Origin: Cliona cf. orientalis
Taxonomy: Eukaryota > Porifera > Demospongiae > Clionaida > Clionaidae
NCBI GenBank assembly: GCA_963930775.1
Contig: OZ005691.1
Coordinates: 8,863,000 to 8,926,999, forward strand
DNA length: 64,000 nt
Reading direction: 5' to 3'
This document shows positions 49,401-59,747 of the stretch, in pieces. The position numbers and the translations under genes were made by a program. Below the pieces are notes generated by a model. The model was given only the letters and a program-made list of their open reading frames with translations. It was not told where the DNA came from and did no database searches. How positions within the stretch are numbered: position 1 is the stretch's first letter; each line of letters opens with the position of its first letter.

Positions 49401-52400
49401 GAACATATACGGTATAATACGGTACAGGGTTATTTGTTTTCAAAATGATTTAACACGAAAAATTATCGCACAAAATATTTTGGACACGAAAATTATTGGC
49501 GATTTACGGTACAAGTCTGTCGATTAGTAGACTAATATTCATTTCTAACCTCTTTCCCTGGTGAGTCTGGTAATGGTGGTTGTCTTCTCCTCAGTTTGTT
49601 GCCTGGCTTCTCCCTCCAGCTGCCTCACTCTCTCCTCCAACCGCCTCAACTCACTACGCTCAACTTCAGCACTCTCTGCACGACTGAAAACAAATTGTAC
49701 AAGTCATAATAATTCAGTGTTCTCCCTAGCATACCTAAGGCATGTCAGTCCAACAAGCTTTCAGTACAGAATTCCCTTTGATGTGGGAATGGGGACAACC
49801 CAAAAGCTTTGATGTGACTACAGGCTCCACCCACACCATGCCCTCTTACATATTTCATGGGAGAACACTGAATATGATTATTACATGTACATGTATGTAC
49901 ATCCACCCACAAGTGATTACTACATGTATCTCTATGATTTTATCGACTAAATTTGGTACAAGGAGGAGATATGCACATATACATGTACATGTATGTACAA
50001 TGTACAGTATGCATGCATGTTTGTATGTGCATATGTACATATGCATAATGTATCATAATAATGTATATTCCTATGGAAAGGCACAATGAAAATAATGTGA
50101 GTTCCAGATTTAAAATAAAAATAATAAAAATTCCTGCTACACATGTCATTAAGTTACATGTAATTGGCTCACCCCTTCATTAGCCTGTCGTTAGCCCTCT
50201 TGAGCATGTCTCTCTCAGTTCTAATATCCCTCACCATCTCCTCCAGCTCAGACACTGCTTTCTCTGAGACTGACTTACTACGCAGCTCACTCTCCAGCTC
50301 AGCTCTCTGACTCCGCTCCTGAAAGGTCAAAGGTGAAATTAACAAGAGAGTGTACAAGTAATAGATGTAGATTGTGCATTCATCACTCAATGTGTATACT
50401 CACGTACATGTAAACGTCATGTTGTACCATTCGAGCATATTATGTACATGTACATATAAGGGATTTTCCCTATTTCCAGTGGTTGCACTGAAAGAGCACA
50501 CACTATGCAATTTGATTAGGTCCTTTAGGGTGTATGGACCTTACCAACCTGTCGCCAGATTTGTACCGTATGGTATTATTGCATCATTACATGTACACTG
50601 TACATGCACTATAAATATTGTCGATGTATGGCATAATTAGATCAGTGTGTGTATGCAGATGCACCTACATGTACATTCTTCAGTTGCTGGTTGAGTAGCT
50701 CCATCTCTTGAAGCACTCGAGAGTGACTCGTTCTGGCAGCATCAAGGTTCTAATAGAACAGCGAATGAATCAATTTCAACAATGTACATGTATTAAGTGG
50801 TCAAGATTTACATGTACATAATTATATACCTGTTCCAGAGTGCTGTACTTTGCTTGCAGCGCCTGTAGTCTGTTAGTCTTGTCTCTCATCTCTCTCTGAA
50901 GCTTCATCGCTTTAACCTCCTCATCAGCTGCACTCCTATAATAATATACATGTGTACCAGTTGAAATAAGTCATGCACAGTGTAACGACTCTTGTGGTAA
51001 GGGAAAGGGCTTACCGACCGGAGTTTTTACTCACAAATTTAATGTTGAGAACATGGAAGGCCTCACTACGAGGCTACTATAATTATAAAAAAAAATGGGG
51101 TTCCTATCTTATTGCAGAAGGAGGGGTGGGTGGTGGGGGAGGCTGCCATTGTTTTACACCACATACATGTAATGTGATTTACATTCCCTGATATGCATGC
51201 AAAGGTGTGGGTTCTTAATTTTACACGCTGTACATGTGTAGCCATACCCTTCTTCCCACCCAGAGAACATTAAAGTTTCACATACTTTTCCATCTTGGTG
51301 ATGTGTGCCTGCAGCTCTTCTTGTAAGCTTAGCTTCTCCTCCTCACTTCGTAGCGACTTCACCCTCAGCTACAAAATTAATTAAGGGTTAACAAACAAGC
51401 ATAATTATTATACACCAAACAAATCACTGTATACTGTATGAATGCACACATGTACATGTAGTACTGTAACAATGAAATCCCCCTATTCTGAACACCTTTG
51501 GGATACATGTACATGTACATGTAGCTCAAAGTGTCTTGATTAAAGGAGGTATCCTCATTTCAGGGGTAGTTTTGTACACTGTTCTACATTATGTAGCTGG
51601 GACCGTGCATGGTGTCCAAGATGTCCTCATTTCAGGGGTTATAGAGGGGTCCCACTGTAAACATACAAATGTACATGTACACATGTACATGAACACACCT
51701 GTTCTTTGAGTCTCTCATTCTCAGCTCCGACCACTGCTAGCTCTTGCCTCAGCTGCAACGATGCCTCCTCACTAAAAACATGAGTAAGTAGCGATGCTGA
51801 TCAATACAATGTATTACAGAATTAGTCTAATATGCATTATACATAATATTATACACGTGTATGGAGGCCTTCACGTCTATGTTGATAGCAGCCAAACTGT
51901 ACTAGAGCATCACAGATTTTTTTTATATTATCTACATGTACATTGGTACGTCAGCCGTAAGAGAAAATAAAACTCTCATGGTATTCTCCCATAGCAACCC
52001 TAAACAAAGTGGGAGAGAGGGAGGGGGCATGCATGTATAGCCTTATAAATTACATGTACTATAATATACATGCAGTTGGAGCTAGGGTGAATGTTGAAAG
52101 TGGTTCCACTAGAACAGCACCATTGATAACTCACAGCTGTTGGTTGTCTCTGCGTACTTCCTCCAGTAGGTTGTGACACGGGGCCATGCCCACCTGGGCA
52201 GACTGGGTGGCTGCGTCCGACACTGATACACCCACAACACCAACAACATCACTAAAGAAACACAAGAAGTCACAAAATTTAATGTACGTATATATACATT
52301 GTAATTATAACTCATTGTGCAGTGGGAGTGCTCGTAAATGTACAATACTTGTGTATACATGTAGCTAACATGCAGTTACTGTCTAATGCTTTAATACATG

Positions 52401-55113
52401 TACATGTACATGTACAAACCTTTTCTTAGGGACATCATCAGCTGGTATTGATTTTTGCACTTTCCTGTTCAGCCCCTGTGTCAAGCATATGAAGATAAAA
52501 ACAAACCCAGTGCATTTTAAGATGTAATTGTGTGATTTCTCACTGTACTGATCCTGCTCTGTATGTGGTCATAGTGAGAGTGCCTCTTCCCTTTAGTCTC
52601 CAACTGCTGCCGCAGAACAATGTTCTGGAGGGAGTGCATGTACATGTATATGTGTACGTGTACATCAATACTTCCCCCCCCCCCCCCCCCCCACACCCAA
52701 CCCCCACAAATGCATGTTTCCCCCAGCATGCCTGAATCAGGGTGGGCCACCCGATTTGACTTTGGGTTAATTGCATAAGAAATGGGTGTAGTTTAAAGCC
52801 ACAACTTAATTAAATTCTATGAATATCATTAAGCACCCAGTTTGGATAATTATGTAATGCTGTGTACAAGTTTCACACACAAACACACACACGTGTACAC
52901 AAATACTGACAGTGCATGGTCGAATGCATCCCAATTATTGTCAGATTTTGACCTCTGTTCATCATTGGCCTACTTTATGATGATCCAACCTTTTCCCATA
53001 GCCGGCAAATTGCCTACAAAAACTTTGGTTGCTAGGCAACTACCAACAAATAATATTATTATTGCTGTATTGTTATGTACATATACATGTACAACATGAA
53101 TATTATTATACATGACATTGTACAATGCATGTGCATGTATGTTGAATTCTTACCTTACTCTTGAGAGTTGTATTCTGTTTCTCTAGCTCTCTGATCTTCC
53201 CTTGGAGCTCATCCAGTCGGTCTTCAATACCCAGATCTCTGTGACGACCTGTAGAAATTATGTACACATACAGTATACATTGTTTACACTGGCGTAAGAA
53301 CCAGGGGGGCTGGGGGGGCAATTGCCCCCCCAGTCATAAGATTGGGGGGGCAGAGCCCCTCTGATTTTTAGACTGCTGTACAAGCCAGGGGGTGGGGCTC
53401 ACCCTCTGAGGTTTGCACTTTTCTTTTTCATCTGTTACCACAATCAGGGTTGAGATATTCATGATTGTGGTGTATCTTAGCCCCACGGTGTGTAGATATC
53501 AATAATTGTCACATGTGAACACAGATCAGTAGTCACTACTGATCTGTGTTCACATGTGACAAGCTAAGAGTCCAGAATGTCCTCGAAAATGCACTAAAAA
53601 AGCTCTCAGAAGGTCTAAAACTCCAAAATTTTCCTGCGGGAGCATGCCCCCAGACCCCCTAGCTTTCGCACGCTATGCGCACGTAAAGCAAGTCTTCACC
53701 TGCTTACTTTCAGCCCCCCTGCTCAAAAACATCTTCCTACGCCACTGGTTTACAGTATGTTCAGTGGAAGCCCTCTATTCCGGACACCCTAGGGACAGCT
53801 TAAAGTGTCCTGATTAAAGGAGGTGTCCTCATTTCAGGGGTAGTTTTATACACGTCTCTATGTAGCTGGGACTGCTCATGGTGTCCTGATTAAAGGAGAT
53901 GTCCTCATTTCAGGGGTGTCGTGTTCCACTGCATATACAATATTCCCAGGCCTTTATCGACTTTGTTTCGTGTGGAAGTGGCAGCGATAATTAAAATAAA
54001 GCAGGTGGAGTATGGAAGCTGACGGTAGGCACATCATCCAGGAATGGAGTGATGTTTACTAGCATGGGGCATGCACATGTACATGTACATAATGTAATAT
54101 TATCAATTTTCACCAATTTCACCACCTGCTCTCATTGGTGAGACTTTTATCACGCTAATTTTTGTCCTGCATTAAAGATTGCATGGTGAATATGGTGACC
54201 TTTACTGCATTGGCAGATTTTTATCCAGCGAAATTTTTTGGTATACGGCATATGATGTACATGTAATCCATGTCGTGATGTATGTGTATAGTGTATATGT
54301 GTAGCTCTGACCTGCAGTCCACTGTCCATCTCGTTTTGCTTCTTTCTTCTCGTCAGAAGTGAGGCGAAGCAACTTGGTGGCCATTCTACAAGTTCATGTA
54401 CACAGGTGGTACATATATATTAGTCTTAATGATTATGGTCACTAGACTGAGTGTTTATAGCACTCTGGACTCACTTCTTCATTTTCTCCTCTTGCGATCG
54501 AGCATGTTTCTTCAAAATCTATAAATATATAAATAACATACGTACACTGGATGTAAACACGAGTCGAGTAGATGAAAGCAAGAGGAAAGAGAGTGTCAGA
54601 GCTACATGTGTACGTGTATATTAAAATCTACTCTTGATGTAAGGTGGGTTTCAGCATGCCATTGTGTGTATACATGTACATATACAGCTGTAGATGGTAA
54701 ACCCAGGGCTGCCATGATCTTTTGACAATAAATCCTAAGGAACATCCCCCAAATCCTGAGATAATCATGGAGAACACTGGGAGTAGAAGCGTAATATTCC
54801 TAATTAAATTTGCATGTGCTAATGAAGCAAAATTGATGCTTAAAAATCCAGGGTAAAATTCTAATCTTTGGCAGCACGGTAAACCTAGGTCGGGGAGAAT
54901 ATGAGAAAAGCTCTATTATATAATTATACAGATTTGGTCTCACTAGGTTCTCCTCCATGAGCCTGAGGTGTTTGTCCTCCAGCTGACCTCTCTCCAGGAG
55001 CACCACCGCCCTCCTAGCGTGAGGATCGCGAACATCACTCTCTACGTAAATCATGGAGAAAAGACTTTATTATGGGACCAATATTACCAGACTCCTCCGT
55101 ACGTACCTGTCAT
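37343..55113 (-). CDS. RPGRIP1L: RPGRIP1-like ciliary transition-zone protein
   Basis: 31 coding exons on the minus strand, in order: 55107-55113, 54944-55041, 54475-54518, 54312-54385, 53154-53248, 52544-52624, 52420-52475, 52135-52251, 51699-51771, 51286-51368, 50830-50935, 50675-50749, 50173-50318, 49550-49683, 48656-48762, 48448-48565, 48066-48184, 47477-47731, 46823-46938, 46646-46715, 46028-46252, 45351-45495, 44683-44837, 44136-44261, 42655-43666, 42044-42306, 41554-41767, 41404-41476, 40495-40579, 40121-40163, 37343-37437. Total 4410 nt, 1469 residues; every phase agrees. Hallmarks: HARSQEEKMKKMATKLLRL, VDIKAARIKKLEGQLKDIAY, IEVHQAL, DYWIKLKLPITQAIRLYQ, PDHDTSIVPHSTDPQFSDDK, VYVFDD, ITFTVVSDPDND. 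The family organises the Y-link zone at the ciliary base with NPHP/MKS proteins. Domains: coiled coil about 20-545, C2 regions about 560-735 and 760-890, acidic linker, RPGR-interacting domain about 1301-1469. RPGRIP1 is the vertebrate paralogue; a single pro-orthologue is likely here. Confidence 0.96.
37845..38065 (+). repeat. Tandem TCCGCTACTGCATCCGCATTCAGC units
   Basis: About eight degenerate units of 20-35 bp built from CCGTCCGCTACTGCATCCGC. They belong to the left arm of the foldback; the right arm holds the inverse set. Units are not separated by unique spacers, so this is not a CRISPR-like array. Confidence 0.8.
38459..38725. repeat. MITE family G nested in the foldback
   Basis: Ends CTTAGGCCAAGCAAAATTG with TTAGTTTCTCATC, and GATGAGAAACTAAT with TTTATTTGGCCTTAG. 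Confidence 0.75.
38842..39166. repeat. hAT-like MITE (CAGTGGCGGATCC ends) nested in the foldback
   Basis: CAGTGGCGGATCCAGGGGG and CCTAGATCCGCCACTG are inverted. Such ends are typical of non-autonomous hAT elements in animals. Confidence 0.8.
40219..40391. repeat. MITE family D in RPGRIP1L intron
   Basis: Ends CCATAGTGTCCCAGGTAAG and CTTGCCCAGGACACTA; core TGCAATTTTGGCCTGCATG. Confidence 0.75.
41019..41192. repeat. MITE family D in RPGRIP1L intron
   Basis: Ends TACCGTAGTGTCCTGGGTAA and CTTGCCCGGACACTATGGTA; same plan as 40,219-40,391, about 630 bp away and in the same orientation. Confidence 0.75.
42358..42580. repeat. MITE family B, copy 1
   Basis: TACCGTATAGCTGGAAAATT and ATATTTCCGGCTATACGGTA inverted ends, with subterminal TTTGGCGGTTTGG / CCGAACCGCCAAATT. 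Copies at 45,037-45,265 and 47,239-47,388 are also in RPGRIP1L introns. Confidence 0.85.
42655..43666 (-). CDS. RPGRIP1L: RPGRIP1L-like exon 25, long low-complexity linker
   Basis: 1012-nt exon. It starts with the last strand of the second C2 domain (GEIELSLRWKHPYHIHP), then about 300 residues rich in Ser, Lys, Pro and Glu, ending in an acidic run (GGEEEIEEDIDDSGEDTMF). The equivalent linker in vertebrates is shorter and also acidic; this exon explains much of the extra length over the human protein. Confidence 0.9.
43760..43926. repeat. MITE family C, copy 1
   Basis: CAGTGTTCTCCCCAAGC at one end and CTTAGGTATGCTAGGGAGAA then CACTG at the other. It is the inverse-orientation relative of 49,715-49,870. 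Confidence 0.75.
45037..45265. repeat. MITE family B, copy 2
   Basis: TACCGTACAGCCAGAAAATT and ATATTTCCGGCTATACAGTA ends; same orientation and interior as 42,358-42,580. Confidence 0.85.
45661..45827. repeat. Dispersed repeat with GGGTGGGCCACCCGG
   Basis: CCCCAGCATACCTGAATTAG, GGGTGGGCCACCCGG and ATGAATATCATTAAGCACC are shared with 52,717-52,845. Both lie in RPGRIP1L introns. Confidence 0.65.
46028..47731 (-). CDS. RPGRIP1L: RPGRIP1L-like exons 18-21: end of coiled coil and first C2 region
   Basis: Exons 47477-47731, 46823-46938, 46646-46715 and 46028-46252. The segment runs from LVDIKAARIKKLEGQLKDIA through FNFTSNYVVTVNDSFLQSL to DYWIKLKLPITQAIRLYQ and is the best conserved part of the protein. 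It corresponds to the N-terminal C2 (C2-N) domain of RPGRIP1 proteins. Confidence 0.93.
47042..47150. repeat. MITE family D, short copy
   Basis: CGATAGTGTCTCAGGTAC to CCTGCCCGGAATACTATTA, with TTAGCCCGGCTGTGCATGGG inside. Confidence 0.55.
47239..47388. repeat. MITE family B, copy 3 (internally deleted)
   Basis: TATACTGTAGCTGGAAAATT and ATATTTCCGGCTATACAGTA ends. Relative to copies 1 and 2 it lacks part of both subterminal regions. Confidence 0.8.
48250..48357. repeat. MITE family A, short derivative
   Basis: CGTACCCTCGTGAAAGAGGG and CCTATTTCGCGAGGGTACGG ends around a C-homopolymer; 108 bp against 556 bp for 4648-5203. Confidence 0.8.
48814..49414. repeat. MITE family I (CTAATATAGGCGCC ends)
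   Basis: TACCGTATACTTTCTAATAT with AGGCGCC, and GGCGCCTATATTAGAAC with ATATACGGTA. Inner inverted copies of the AGGCGCC-type motif recur near 48,870-48,930 and 49,300-49,390. A short hairpin (TTGCCAC…GTGGCAA) follows a GGTAC tandem at about 49,235-49,285. Confidence 0.8.
49715..49870. repeat. MITE family C, copy 2
   Basis: CAGTGTTCTCCCTAGCATAC and GGGAGAACACTG ends. It shares CTAAGGCATG and CCACACCATGCCCTC-type passages with 43,760-43,926 in inverse orientation. Confidence 0.75.
51461..51660. repeat. Family E relative (TGTCCTCATTTCAGGGG)
   Basis: Ends near TACTGTAACAATGAAATCCC and GAGGGGTCCCACTGTA; internal GATTAAAGGAGGTATCCTCA and TTCAGGGGTAG are shared with 53,761-53,931. Confidence 0.65.
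52670..52845. repeat. C-homopolymer plus dispersed GGGTGGGCCACCCG repeat
   Basis: A run of about 20 C (about 52,674-52,692) is followed by the repeat also seen at 45,661-45,827 (GCATGCCTGAATCAGGGTGG). Confidence 0.6.
53287..53747. repeat. hAT-like MITE (GGCGTAAGAA ends) with internal perfect hairpin
   Basis: CACTGGCGTAAGAACCAGG and CTTCCTACGCCACTG ends, flanked by GTTTACA on both sides, a probable target duplication. It contains a perfect 57-nt palindrome at 53,506-53,562 (arms begin TTGTCACATGTGAACACAGA). Confidence 0.85.
53761..53931. repeat. Family E relative
   Basis: TTCAGTGGAAGCCCTCTATT to GGTGTCGTGTTCCACT, with two GATTAAAGGAG-TGTCCTCATTTCAGGGG units. It immediately follows the element at 53,287-53,747. 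Confidence 0.65.
55107..55113 (-). CDS. RPGRIP1L: RPGRIP1L-like first coding exon (ATGACAG)
   Basis: ATG GAC-like start chosen because ATG 55,111-55,113 is in frame, the exon ends phase 1 at GTACGTACGG, and the next exon (acceptor TACGTAG at 55,042) needs phase 1, giving MTESDVRDPHARRAVV. The frame stays open upstream of this ATG (…NWLSDVDERTMT) but has no ATG, so that part is read as 5' leader. Confidence 0.6.
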
Positions 55114-55270
55114 TGTTCTCTCGTCTACATCTGATAGCCAGTTTTGTAGCTGTTTGGTAGTTAGGGGTGCGTTATTTAGAACGACAATTGACGACCATTT
55201 CCAATCAATCGCACGGCTCGCGTTTGAAAGATGGGTGGGGCTCAACCACTATTGGCTTTGCAGAAGATGG
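55114..55270 (-). promoter_or_regulatory. Probable 5' leader / promoter of the RPGRIP1L-like gene
   Basis: GC-richer stretch upstream of the ATG, with CACCCCTAACTACC and CCACCCATC on the coding strand. No TATA box is convincing and no X-box (GTNRCC-type RFX site) was identified by eye. Confidence 0.3.
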
Positions 55271-55299
55271 TGAATATTAAATACTGGTATTACGTATAT

Positions 55300-56850
55300 G
55301 AATATTATGCTTGTATCCATGCAATAATATTACAAACGTACAATTGATAATTTGGAGCTGCCTGGTCAGGTGAGCCTATTAAAGCATAAGAATACAATGT
55401 TGGCCCCCCTCCCGAGTCTCTGACAAAAATAAAAAAAATTATTATGAGGCACTCCTGTTATTATTGGTGGATTAATTGACTCATGCACTGAACTACAGAT
55501 TGAACTGACCTCTTTCACATTAAAATAAAAAATACCTTCACTATTATAGAGATCTTTAGATCCTAGTTGTAACAAATACTGTTATCTGATTGGTCAGGAG
55601 CAGGTATCTATTTCTCATATAAACCTGTAAAAAGCTCATATAAACCTGTAAATTTTTCATATAAACCTGTAAAAAATTGTTGCCTATGGTTAGGATTGTT
55701 GCTAGGCAGCAGTTTATATGTCAAGCCTATGGGCATTGTTGCTAGGATCTAAAGTTGTTAGACACTGTTTAGTCGGTTTCTACGTGATTTAGAAGACCTC
55801 AGGGCTCAGTAGAACCCTCGCTTCGCTCGGGATTCTACATAGAGCCCTTCGGCCTTCTAAATCACGTAGAAACCTCCTAAACAGTGTCTAACTATTATAT
55901 AGAATCACGGGATGCAGACCACTGAATCCTATGATCCCATGCCAAGCTGCTCTAGTATAGTCACACATACATGATTTCACATGTACCTAGCTAGTGCATT
56001 ATATTATATTATGCAACGATTAGCTATCACATCCCAAGTAGCTAGCAGCTTCATTGTACCATGGTAAAGGGTTACTATGTATTATAATACTATATGTAAG
56101 TAGCATCCTTAAGTAATATAATGTTACGTAATCGTCAAAATTTAATTTTAATAATTAAGTGGCATAACTTGAAAATGAAAGCAGATGACAAGTATTTCTA
56201 GAATCATTTTCCATATTCATCTCTATATCGGTGCCAAAATTAATTTCATGATTTGATACCCTTACAATTAGACATATTATCTTTACTGTTTCAGAAAAGT
56301 AAATAATAATTGCTACTAGGAATGTAAATATAAACAGTTATTATAATTATATTATTATACATGCGAATTATAATAGGTAGCTAGTACCAGTATGAGACTA
56401 CTGAACAATAATTATTAATCAGGAATGATGACAAAAAGATTCACACGTGTATTATTAATCGTAACTAATCATAATTAAGAATTAAGGAGGAGCACTAGCT
56501 AACAACTTTTGCTAAAATCTTTAAAATTAGTTTTCTGCCAATCTTTGTGAGTCCTATATCATCAAAATCTTCTGCATCCAGCTGATCAAACCTGGAAGGT
56601 GTTACGCCATTTTCTGTACGAATGATTATGGATTTTATTTAAACATAAACACTGAAGTATACATCTTGAGGCCCCACCCCCTCAAAGGATGCATGCTATC
56701 TCAGCTCAGGAGCTCACGCGTGCCCCACTATGCCCACATAATAATAATATAATATTATTATCGCTAGTAGCTACCATATATGTGCAAATTTTTGCAGGAT
56801 AAAAATTTCACCAAGATCAGCTATATAATATAGGGGTATAGCTATCTTTA
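55300..56850. other. Intergenic; hairpin element, otherwise nothing recognised
   Basis: Contains three tandem copies of CATATAAACCTGTAAA at 55,615-55,675 and the hairpin at 55,756-55,893. The rest is AT-rich with no supported exon. Confidence 0.45.
55756..55893. repeat. Foldback element
   Basis: GTTAGACACTGTTTAGTCGG and AACAGTGTCTAAC are the outer arms and TTCTACGTGATTTAGAAG / CTTCTAAATCACGTAGAA the inner arms, with a GC-rich core (CTCGCTTCGCTCGGG). Confidence 0.85.
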
Positions 56851-57800
56851 TTGCAGAAAAAGCTCGTAAAAATTATCACATCCTCTATGCAGTCTTTAAC
56901 ACAGTACAAAATTAATGATAAAATTTTACCAATAAGAACAAAGGGCAAAATTGAGCTGCTTCCAAACGACAGAGGGGCCCACTGGGCCAGATTTAGTTTG
57001 AAGTGTACACTTATTATGGTGACATTCTTGAGTCAATATTGCCTGTCTGAAACACAGAAAAACGTATTACGTAAGGGCCTCACTTTCATCCCAAACCAAA
57101 AAAACTGACAAAACCTACATAATGGCATAAATAAAATAACTCTCTGAAACATGTGACCCCTTCCAATGAAAACCAAAACTTCAGCTACACCAAATCCTGA
57201 AACATTAACAGATAACGGAAACCTAGATACCGTTACCTATTTACACAGAGTCAGATCGGAAATTTTAGACGACTCAAACTTATTATATCTTGTGATAGAA
57301 GAGATCAGAGACTGGATATAGCACTAAGAAAATTTACCCCTGACTGAAATTTGATCATAAATAAAGCAGACAAAGCAAGGGTGTAGACACCGGAGGGGGG
57401 GGGGGAGCTTTGGGGGCTGAAGCCCCCCCCCCCCCCCCCCCCCCAGATTTTCAGCTTTACATTATACTTTATTGGGAACAATTGTTGACTTGTATCAAAT
57501 ATTGGCTTTTATCAGTCTAAAACCTCCAAAATTGTAATTTTACACTACCAAATTCATGAGAATTCCTCCTCAAAAGTGCATTTTTATGACATTTTCAATA
57601 ACAGGGTAGAAAAATTTCCGCGCTTCGCGCACAATAATCATTAACCCCCCCCCCCCCCCCCCCACATTATAAACTGTGTTTACGCCCATACATGCAAAGT
57701 CTCCACAATAGTCGTAGAGGATAGAGATGAGTATACATCAGTAATGAACTGGAACACCTATAAACAATCCCAGTGTATACAAAACACTAAACGATAATCA
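56851..57800 (+). pseudogene. Decayed retroelement (Penelope-like?) reverse-transcriptase N-terminal region
   Basis: Conceptual reading gives CLSETQKNVLRKGLTFIPN, then after stops and frame changes ILDDSNLLYLV and NLIINKADKA, then, beyond an inserted MITE (57,374-57,690), STIVVEDRDEYITSVMNW. The order L-x-K-G-L-x-F-x-P followed by NKADKGSTIVV resembles the start of reverse-transcriptase proteins of Penelope-like elements; the family is assigned from memory. Several stops show it is dead. No later RT motif (YxDD) was found. Confidence 0.5.
57374..57690. repeat. MITE inserted in the retroelement remnant
   Basis: AAGGGTGTAGACACCGGAGG at the left and GTGTTTACGCCCATAC at the right, with long G and C runs beneath both ends. 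Reading frames on either side rejoin as NKADKA / STIVVED, which places the insertion inside a once-continuous codon series. Confidence 0.7.
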
Positions 57801-58159
57801 ATAAAGTTAACCTTAGCAAATTAGTGCCTACATGACATAATATTATGAAAACTGAGTGGGCATGATGCATAAAAGTATACAAGTACTGCTAGCACAGCAC
57901 AGCATCTTGTATAAAAAATGATTTGTATGAGATTCAAGTTGTGCGTCTTCATGTATATATCAAACGGGGGATGGGGGGGGGGGGTGGATTTCTGTAGACT
58001 CAGATATTTCCCAGCGTTAAGCAAGTAAAGGTGGTTCGCCCCACATGGACATTATGTAAATCATCACCAGCCCCACCCACTAAGACGTAAGTCTAAGTGC
58101 AGCCCTGACAAGCTTAAGGATAGCAAAATTAGCTTGCAATTATATTACTATAGCTACCT

Positions 58160-58575
58160 TTTTTAGTTTACGAGGAACAGCATAGAGTGGCACACCTAGT
58201 CTCGTGACCCAGCCCCCCTACAACACACGCATGCATTTTAGGGGGCTGGGTCACGAGACTATGACGCACCCTCCTCAGCCTCTCAGATGATGGAAAGATT
58301 ATTCCAATACAAGCGCCACCCCTATTAAAGCATCCTTTGAGGTCTGCACAGCTTCTAATCTGATTAGAAGCGGCTTTGCAAATCAGTCAAAACGGGTCTC
58401 TCGGAATATTTTTTTTATGTTTAGTGTATGGTGTGATATTATGTTATGTACCAGATGGAAAAGTTGAGGAGGGTGTGCCACTCTATGTTGTTCCTCATAA
58501 ACTAAATAAGGTAACTTTGATGATTAACGATTTTTATAAAATCAGCAGAGTGTCTGATGGATCTCAAACTTAATT
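58160..58575. repeat. Inverted-repeat element hosting a family H insertion
   Basis: TAGTTTACGAGGAACAGCAT then AGAGTGGCACACC at the left, and GGTGTGCCACTCTATG then TTGTTCCTCATAAACTA at the right. The right flank (TTTGATGATTAACGATTTTT, AGTGTCTGATGGATCTCAAA) recurs inverted at about 62,775-62,835 and partly at 63,405-63,440. Confidence 0.6.
58197..58261. repeat. Family H hairpin MITE
   Basis: TAGTCTCGTGACCCAGCCCC and GGGGCTGGGTCACGAGACTA, 65 bp, flanked by TGGCACACC and TGACGCACC (7 of 9 identical). It sits in an inverted-repeat arm whose partner (GGTGTGCCACTCTATGTTG, about 58,474) has no insertion. Confidence 0.8.
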
Positions 58576-59747
58576 GGTCTATTGGTTAGTGATATCAAGG
58601 GCTATGTAATAAATATCTCATTAATTGCCATAGCAACATGCTTTATTGTCAGGCACCAGAAGTTAACTGATTAATGTTCTGGGCATGTTATGGTTTCCTT
58701 TATTGTTTTTCTTGGAGTTTATCACAGAGCTCATATTATTATATTAAGCTGCTTGGATAATCTACAAGTATGCACAGATAATCTACAAGTATGCACCTTT
58801 ACACAGCTGTAAGAAGATTTTGTCTGTTGCTACCATAGTGCTTGAATCATATATTATAGTGAACAAGGATAGTATAAAATTTAATATTAGCCATACATAG
58901 CAGTGCTTTATGCTACATACCCAAGCCTCATATTAGATAATGGAAGCCAGTCACCATTCATGAGATCAGGGCAATAACCAACTTATTAGTGACTTCCTAT
59001 ATAGCAACTATCATCATGTGGCCCAAAGAAGCCCTTTACAAGAAATTTTCTGGTTCAACTACATGCATCTGTGGCCCACCTGAGTCCATATCCATAATTG
59101 GATTATCTTAATTAGTAACAGCTGCTGGCCTTTTGGATAAACAGGTTAGCTCTAGTAACATCACAGGCACAGCAAATTCCTTGAGGACAATAATACTGAC
59201 CTTTAGTTTGGTTTCTGAGGTTACCTCAGTCTGTGCTCATCAGCATGGGACCAAATCAGGGCCGTAGGAAGGGATTTACAACTGGGGAGGCTCTAGCTAT
59301 GTAGAGCTTTGTCACAATTAAGCGCGCGCGAAGCGCGCGCGCAAAATTTTAAGCCACGCCCAAAAATAATTAAACCACGCCCAAAATCGCACCGTTCAGC
59401 GTTCGTGAGCAACTCTATTGGCTTATCGCCTATCGCAGGACTGTGGCTTGTGCTCATACCTAGATCGACGAACTTGCTGAATCAGTGCCAGCTGTTTTGC
59501 GTGCGGTTTTCGTACCAATCGTGCGCACGCGCGTACGTGCAAATGCCAATGATATTATGGTGTTGAGCGGTCAAAGGTCAAGTGGAAGGCACAAAAAGTG
59601 GGGCGGCTCGAGCCGCCCCTGCCGCCCCGCCTCCGACGGCCTTGCAAATTTGGAACTCAGATATCTACCAGTTTGGAGTCTACATACAGTGACTTAGAAG
59701 TGCTTCTCAAATTGCACACCCTCAACTTGCAAAGTCAAACTTACATG

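Noticed and set aside
58376-58573. Open frame beginning MQISQNGSLGIFF
   Set aside because: It lies in an inverted-repeat element whose sequence recurs at 62.8 and 63.4 kb without an open frame.
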